Origin: Gnetum montanum
Taxonomy: Eukaryota > Streptophyta > Gnetopsida > Gnetales > Gnetaceae
NCBI GenBank assembly: GCA_015680685.1
Contig: MNCI01010462.1
Coordinates: forward strand, 211,980 to 275,979
Direction of reading: 5' to 3'
DNA length: 64,000 bases
The notes under the pieces are model-generated. The model was not told the origin of the DNA. It did not search any database and saw only the letters and a program-made list of their open reading frames with translations. The position numbers were made by a program, and so were the translations under genes. Positions 57,561-64,000 of this stretch are shown piece after piece (position 1 is the first letter of the stretch; each line of letters opens with the position of its first letter).

Positions 57561-59982
57561 GATGTGTCTGAGGGCTTTGGTGGACTACAAAGTTAGAAGA
57601 AGGGTCTTTTCTTTGATTATGATTCCAACCCACTTGGTTGGTTAAATAATTGCAGATTAACCACCCTCATAATGTTTCTTTGCTATGGTTTGGTAGGAAA
57701 TTAACCCTGCATGGATGAAGCAAGTGGTAGCTATGCAGGAGATGAAGGAGTAGGTGCAAGGATAGGAGGAGTATGAGGATAGTAGGTGGAATTCCTCCTT
57801 GGATAGGATAGTTGGTACACTTCAAGAGGATAGTGGTGAGGTTGGTAAGCTACAACATGATCAAAGAAGTCCTGTGGAGATGAAGGTTGTTGAACATGAT
57901 AACCATAGGGATCTAGCTACCAATAAGGGTACTACTATCTTGGAGGTACTAGCACCCATGATTGTGGTTGCTACCACTGCTAGTACAATTCATAGGGTTG
58001 CAACAGAGTTCCACTTGGATAGTATTGTTGTGTTTGGTGGAATTTTCAAGCATTTCCTTGTGGATAAGGAAATTTTTTAGCGTGTTTCCATTTTTTCAAG
58101 TCGTGGATGTAAGGTGTACATCCCATATTCCTACAAGTGTAACACAATTGGATAACATCTCTTAGGATGTTCATACTAGCAAATTCCACACCTGCCATCA
58201 TCATCTGAGTCACTATCTACAACCATCTCTATCATAGCCATTTTACCCTTACCCTTAGATATAGCACTTTTATCTTCCTTATATCTCCGGCACCCACGCT
58301 CATCACTTTGCTCCTTGGACTCTTCAACAATTTTTAAGATAGCCTGAAACTTGTTGTCCATAGAGTCCCATGACTGGTCAACCTTAGCTATGATTTTAGA
58401 TTGCAATTTCTATAGTGGCAAGGTGTTCTAGTTAACCACCTCATCTCTAGTTAACTCATTCTCAATATCACAAAATCAAACCCCCCTTTTGCAGATAAAA
58501 GGATCCCTGTTATATTCCTTTGCACTTTCTTGCTTTCTCAATTCTCCTTCCTCAGCTACTTATTCAATTAACTTTTGGATCCAATGGATGCTTAACTTTA
58601 TCAATCTTCCTTGGGCATAGATGCTAAGGGTTTTTCTCATTTTAGACCACAACCTATCTATGATATGGTGAAGTTGATCAAGTTGAGAGTATCCATGGCT
58701 GGGACACCTATGCAAAAAAGAATAGTGTTGGCCAATAGTGGCATCCAAGGGCTCATGGTTTTCTTGTTTCCACCCTTGGATCTACTTCCTCAGATTGGAT
58801 ACTTCGGAGTACGTTTGATATTTTTCATTGAACAATTCCAACATCGTACTCCACTGCCTAATTGATTCTAGCTTCAAGGATCGATACCAATTTTCTGCTT
58901 CCTTAATGAGTGTCTTTGAAAATAATTTCAACTTCTACCAGTTGTTCATGATATTCTACAAGGCACATGCATCTTGGAAGGCCTAGAGATGATTTTGTGG
59001 ATTAGCATTGTATCCTCCTTCAAATCAAGGAATCTTATTCATGTCTAGCCTCTTTATTTTGCTATACTTTACATGCCTTGTTGGAATCCTCATGGCCTCT
59101 ACAATGTTTAACATGCCTCAAGTGGAAAGTAAAGGTTCATCAAGGCCATGGTAATGGTTCCTATAATTTTCTCTACTAACCCTTCTTTCATGGTGGTGCA
59201 TCTCTCTGGATTGCCCATGCCTCTAGTCATGACTGTCCCAATGGTCCCTTCTATTGTTCTGGCCCTATTGATCACCTCCATCATGGTTATGCCCTTTGTG
59301 GCCATGATCTAAGCTAGATGAAGAAAAAAAGAAGGTAATGAAGGGGAGGAGGAAGGAGAAATTTCTTCACTCTAACACCTTTCACCCTTCCTCTAATGAT
59401 CATGACCACAATCACAATCATGACCTCCTTTTTCTCCCTTTTCATGACTTTCCCCTCCAAATCATTTTTGTCATTGGATCCGTTCTAACTAGAACTTGGA
59501 TTATGAATTTTGGATTGCACATTCTAGTTGAGGGCCCCTTGAACAAAGTCAAAGAGAGAAGAATCACCAAAGAAAAGGTTCCCATAGAAGTGTTCACCTC
59601 CATCCAATGGACCAAGAGTAGGTGGAAAGGTGTTTGACCCCTTGCCCTTCACAAGCTTGTGTTGGTGCTCCAATTGATGATCCCTTAGCCTTTGTGCTTT
59701 AGTGAGATGATAATATCTTGAATTAGAATCTCGCATCTCATACTCCTTATGAAGATGTTGAAGTCTGTGTTGTGTGAGCATTAACTGGAGCACCATTGAA
59801 ACAGATCGACTGGGTGGTAACACAATGTTGCCTTCCATGTCATGCCACTTCAGCATTTCATCTTAATGCAAGATGAAGGTGAAGTCTAGTACATACTGAT
59901 TGGGATGAGCATATACCACTTGGTATTGCTGAGGCACCTAGTCTACTCTGGGCAGAGAAAGGCTCCTATGAAAAGAAGACAT
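57560..59982 (-). pseudogene. gag remnant, minus-strand element
   Basis: ATG at 59982 opens MSSFHRSLSLPRVD, then YQVVYAHPNQYVLDFTFILH and WHDMEGNIVLPPSRSV, matching the start of gag at 22,043. A His-rich section lies near 59,300-59,150. The gag core (about 59,080-58,560) is better kept than in the plus copy: IKRLDMNKIP, EAENWYRSLKLESIRQW, LELFNEKYQTYSEVSNL. Then come KIIAKVDQSWDSMDNKFQAI (near 58,400), an acidic DSDSDDDGRCGIC and a Pro/Tyr-rich tail (WQLDPYGYHVQQPSSPQ near 57,860). Many TAG/TGA/TAA stops. This copy covers the part that is N in the plus-strand element. Confidence 0.75.
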
Positions 59983-60127
59983 TTTATGTTAATGAACTTA
60001 TAGGTAGTGTATAGTTAAGGTTAAATTTAATTATAATACTAATTTTTTTATAAGATTTGACTCTTAGGGTTCCAACAACAAGGTTACTAAGTTTCACTAG
60101 GTTTAGATAGCACATGTAGAGCTAAAG

Positions 60128-60146
60128 TCCCCAGCAACAATGCCAA
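60128..60146 (-). other. Primer-binding site, tRNA-Asp type
   Basis: The minus strand reads TTGGCATTGTTGCTGGGGA directly after the LTR, a three-difference match to the tRNA-Asp site shared with 21,903-21,920. Confidence 0.85.
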
Positions 60147-60256
60147 TTATGAGTAGCGAGGTACCCCTATGTCCAACCATACAAATCACAAGCGTTCATG
60201 TGTGATCCAGTTGAATTCCACAGACTTTAATTACCAAGTATGCTAGAGCTAAATAG

Positions 60257-60375
60257 AGAATTCATGTTGTCTGTTTGTTGTCTTCCTAGTCCCACTTGTG
60301 AAGTGCAATCATATGNAGAATGCATGTTGTCTGTTTGTTGTCTTCCTAGTCCCACTTGTGAAGTGCAATCATATG
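60257..60375. other. Duplicate 59-bp block around a single N, likely assembly join
   Basis: 60257-60315 and 60317-60375 are the same 59 bases with one difference, separated by one N at 60316. All other repeats in the window are far more diverged. Confidence 0.9.
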
Positions 60376-60993
60376 GTTAAGTGTGACTAAGGTGTAATAT
60401 TTTTATTATTTTGTGTTTTATAAATTTTCTCACCTAGAACAAGAATAAAAGTGAGAGTAATCAAGTGCTAAATAAACTATGGTCTAATCTAGCCTAACAC
60501 AGGTAACCATTTCCACTTTCCAAACACATCCTAAACTTTGTGTAAACATTGTTGTGTTGTTAAATGCTAACCATTTCTGAGCTACCAAGTGTCACATGTA
60601 TGTTTGAAGGGGTCATGCTTGTGTATTTTAATGAGCTTCTTAATTAATCAAAATTAATTTCTACATGAATAACGTTACTGTAAACTACATCAAATCAAAA
60701 TATATAAATGCATAAGAAATAAAGTCTTAAGTGCTACAAGGATGAATTAAAGATCTTGTCTTTATTGCCAACATTATGGTATGTTCAGGTACATCAATGT
60801 TTGAATAAATATTCGATCACACTTAGACCTCCTACTGTGGGCACTTGGAAAATATTATAACTCTCAAATGAACAAACTGTAAGAGTTTCGCTACTTGACT
60901 GCCAAAAACTACTCTAGATCATATGCCTAGGGTTTGTATTTATAGACTTGAGAATAACCTTGTGATATCAAATGCATGACATCACATCTTGGG

Positions 60994-61035
60994 CTACGAT
61001 ATCATGTACCCAATATTGTGTACCTGATATCGTAG
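60994..61035 (-). promoter_or_regulatory. Long palindrome upstream of LTR TATA box
   Basis: Perfect 11-bp arms CTACGATATCA and TGATATCGTAG, 20 bp apart, enclose an inner AATATTG/GTAC part. The block lies 50 bp upstream of the TATA box, the same place as the GATATCGCGTAC dyads of the other LTR copies. Confidence 0.6.
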
Positions 61036-61089
61036 CTGCTCCAATATCAGAGCTTTAGGAAAAACACAATTCATCAATTGGGATGAGGA

Positions 61090-61840
61090 TGATGAATAAT
61101 TTGTAATCACCTTTCTTTTCTAAATTTCTCAATGGTAAAATATTATTCATGAAGAATTACATTTCTAGAATAAATCCAATAATTTTCTTATGTATTAAAA
61201 CTTGTGTATCCAAATGTCCTTGTATCATAGCTAATAAAGATGCATTTTCTTCTTCTATCTTCTAACTTATTAAGTAATTTACATGGAATCTTAACATAAC
61301 ATATATAACCAAAAAATTTCATGTAATACATATTTGGTACATTTTCATATACAACTTAATATGGAGTCTTCTCTTTGATTAATGTAGTAATGAGCCTATT
61401 GAGAATATAGGCTAAGACATGAAGCACTTCATTGCAAAATTGATTGGGAACTTAAGCATATTTAAAAAGGTACCAAGACATTTTTGGAATTATTCCATTT
61501 TTCCTTTTAAAATTTTCATTATGTTATGATAAGTATTAATAAGTATTTTTTTCTCTATGGCATTTTTTATATAAAATTCTTCAAATTCCTAATTGCCAAA
61601 CTCAACTTATATATTAGATCTTATAACTTTCATCTTTAGATTTATTTTTTTATCATGCTTTTTAAATTTTAAAAGATGATAAAAGATTAATCTTTGGAAT
61701 GTAAAGAATATGCTTAAATATAGTTTCTTAAAGAATCAATAATGAGAAGAAAATATTTGTTCCATTATTAAGCTAAAGTAGACATAGGACCTACTAAATC
61801 TACCAATCCTCCTAGAATCTTGCCTTGGTGGGATGAGTGT
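61090..61840 (-). pseudogene. copia integrase remnant, cut by LTR insertion
   Basis: The minus strand reads GLVDLVGPMSTLA near 61,811-61,771, then NKYFLLIIDSLRN, the copia integrase core around its first Asp. Later come PNQFCNEVLHVLAYILNRL (about 61,455-61,395), VPNMYYMKFFGYICYV and RKCIFISYDTRTFGY, then WIYSRNVILHE near 61,105: the standard integrase end before copia RT. RT itself should follow to the left but is replaced by the LTR ending at 61,076. Stops are scattered. Confidence 0.8.
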
Positions 61841-62299
61841 TAAGCATTTGGATGATGATGCTTTATCATCATGAATGACATCTTAATTTCCTCTACTTAG
61901 AATCTTATAAATTGATAATAATTATATGGATGATTAATACATATAATAAACATCATATACATAACGTATGTACCTATGAGGAAATGTAACCAATATATAA
62001 CCAGTTTCTTGTATCGTTACATTTTCTTCATCTCTGACTTTAATACTTCCAAAATAACTATTTGAACTACAAAAAATAAAATTATAATCGAATAGAGTCA
62101 TATGATTTATACATGCATTACTGATTATCTAAGTACGAGGAGTAGCTTCTTTTACCATTTTATACGTAGTAAAGTTGGAGTTTGATTCTTTACCATTTGA
62201 CTAAACATGAGACTCTTAAGAATTAGTTTAAGCCTAATAATAATGTTCATTTGACTTTGATTAACCATTTAAATTATACAAAGGAAATCCTATATTCCA

Positions 62300-63250
62300 T
62301 TTTCACTTTTTCACATAGTGGCCTTTCTTCTTACAATGTTTGCACCATGGAACATTGGATGATGATGATTCATGCTTATTTCTTGGAGAAAAGATGAACC
62401 TTTTTCATTAACCTCTTTCTCCTATAACATTATTTCTTCCTCTTGAAATTTTAGTTTGAAAATTTTTATTTTGACTTTAATTTTTATTTATTTCATGTTT
62501 AAAATTTTAATTTCTTCCTCTTTCTCTTCCAAATCTATCTCTATCATTTATATCTTTTGCAAAATATACTTGCTCAATTTGACCTTGATTATCATGTTCT
62601 TATTTATGTTCTAAAATTATAACTTAAGTTACTAATTCATTCATTATAACATCAACTAAATTTATATTTTAAACTATATTTATTATAGTATATTTGAAAC
62701 TTCCATCATTCTAAAAAATTTAAATGACTTTATCAATATTTTACATTTTATATATTGACATTCATATTCATCTAGATTTCTTATGATTGTATACATTCCA
62801 ACAAATAATTTTTTCATATCTATCAAGAGTTATATCTTTAAAATCTTATTTGTATATCAACTTCTAAATTTAGATATTTATGTTAAAGGCTCCTTTGTAT
62901 TCTTGTTCTAGAAGGTTTTATGTCTCTTTACATTTTTATTGTTAGTGGTTTTTATGCCAATTGAATATGAAATTGAATTGCAAATGAAGGATTATCATAT
63001 CCTTTCTTTCATATTTTTAGAGCTTTCTTCTTTTCTCTTTAACAACTATAGCTTGATTAGAAAACTTTTGATATTAATGCTCTCCAATATCCCAATATTA
63101 ATTAATTTGGCGTAAAGTTTTCATAAGATGTCTCTAATATATGAAGTGTTTTCTTTCATTGAAGATAATGATACACATTTGTATGTCCTTGCATATTCTG
63201 GCTTTCTATTGACTAAGTTAAGCCTTGAAAGGCTTAAAAGATTTAAGATT
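62300..63250 (-). pseudogene. copia gag remnant
   Basis: A CCHC-like knuckle WCKHCKKKGHYVKK lies at 62,344-62,306, with a TGA where the last Cys belongs. Upstream sequence to about 63,250 is Lys/Asn-rich and broken, in the right place for gag of the copia element whose integrase is at 61.1-61.8 kb. Confidence 0.5.
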
Positions 63251-64000
63251 TAAGGATTTGATATCATTTTAATAGGGAAATATGTAGATTTAGGTATAAT
63301 ATATGAGAAATGTAGGCTTAAATGAGAGAAATTTTGAAAATGAGGATTTAAATATGATAAATTATTTTAAAAAGAGAAATATTGTGATGATTTGAAGATG
63401 CTTTTGATGCCTTTTCATTTGAGTATTATTATTAAAGCCTTAAAAGGAAGTCTAATACTAGTGTCGAAGCTTATGTGAAAGCTATGTATTTATCAAGACT
63501 TTACTAATATAGTCAAAGATTATTGGAATACATATGAATCAAGATCTTTTTAACTATTATCATTAAAAATCATTGAAGCACTTAGAAAATTGAATGCTAT
63601 CAATAAAATTTATAGCATATCAATCTGGATCACTGGAACTGATAAGCATTGACATTTGTAGTGGAAATCCAAATTTGAATTTTATCAATGGACACCATGG
63701 CAATGATTACAAATAAAATCAATATGAATATATTGAACATCATTTCCAAAATTAATTGGAATTTATTTGTGAAAAATATAATTTTTTAAAGGTCAATTAG
63801 GAAGAATTTGAGTTTGTTCTACCTGAAATGTAAAATATTTTAAATGTCGTTGACTTGAAAAAGATGAATTTCATATCAAATCTATGAGAAGAAATGAAAT
63901 AAAAGTAAGATTTCTTCTATAATATACATTAAGAACTTGTGAAAAATAAAGATTCATGAAAACATAACATTGAATATAATAGAAACAATAAATAATGAGG
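63251..64000. other. No feature recognised
   Basis: AT-rich; may hold the leader or LTR of the copia remnant, but no edge or primer site is visible. Confidence 0.35.

Larger units (their letters stand above)
53290..61076 (-). mobile_element. Minus-strand element with the same LTR/gag family as 20.9-28.2 kb, followed by pol; 3' LTR not found
   Basis: In transcription order: LTR (61076-60147), tRNA-Asp-type primer site, gag (59,982 to about 57,560), pol (about 57,560-54,120) and 3' flank to about 53,290. No second LTR is visible to the left, so the 3' end is truncated or unrecognised. Gag passes directly into the pol linker, with no protease seen, at about 57,560. Either protease was deleted or two elements are joined there. 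Confidence 0.7.
60147..61076 (-). repeat. 5' LTR, minus-strand element
   Basis: On the minus strand it runs from TGATGAATTG (61076) to CTCATAA. It shares AATATTTTCC.AGTGCCCACAGTAGGA, GTACCTGAAC and CAATAAAGA with the LTRs at 20.9 and 27.2 kb. TATA box TATAAATA on the minus strand at 60944-60937. The length includes an artefactual 60-bp duplication. Confidence 0.88.

Overview
This window looks like nuclear intergenic DNA from a seed plant with a large, repeat-rich genome. It is AT-rich and shows layered, heavily decayed LTR retrotransposons of plant types: Ty3/gypsy with a second RNase H domain, Athila/Tat-like elements with a tRNA-Asp primer site, and Ty1/copia. I see no intact host gene and cannot name the species. 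Almost every coding region carries premature stops. Where I checked them (11 stops in one gag-protease frame), all can be explained by C-to-T change of CAG, CAA or CGA codons, as expected for old methylated DNA.

Layout, left to right. 1-975 (minus): an intronless, broken copy of a CCR4/angel-type deadenylase nuclease domain. 1.84-2.74 kb: three adjoining degenerate minisatellites. About 2.96 kb: a possible tRNA-derived SINE head. 3.79-5.38 kb (minus): an LTR relic and a glutamine-rich gag-like remnant.

5,383-29,685 (plus): one large LTR element with an ATGAG target duplication. It holds a gag remnant (8.45-9.65 kb), a multi-exon pseudogene on the opposite strand (9.66-13.05 kb), a long spacer, a pol remnant ordered RT, RNase H, second RNase H, integrase (17.2-20.7 kb), a polypurine tract and the 3' LTR. 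Inside it, 13 bp before the polypurine tract, sits a second element (20,922-28,188, ATTTT duplication). This one has gag and protease but no pol, and contains a 163-base assembly gap.

30,484-36,532 (minus): a copia element with about 1.2 kb LTRs, gag and no recognisable pol. 37.3-39.2 kb: a degenerate repeat array. 40.7-44.6 kb (minus): a gypsy pol remnant with an RNase H-like domain between protease and RT. 46.1-48.0 kb (minus): the 3' end of another pol copy. 50.66-51.4 kb: a short-period degenerate array. 53.3-61.08 kb (minus): a copy of the same LTR/gag family as the 20.9-28.2 kb element, but followed by pol; its LTR landed in a copia integrase remnant at 61.1-63.3 kb.

The nesting gives a relative order of events: old minus-strand gag-like and copia sequences came first, then the 17 kb plus-strand element, then the 7.3 kb pol-less element. 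The most unusual object is the antisense pseudogene at 9,663-13,046. It has five introns with GT..AG ends and joins that mostly keep the reading frame, and it lies inside an LTR element between gag and pol.
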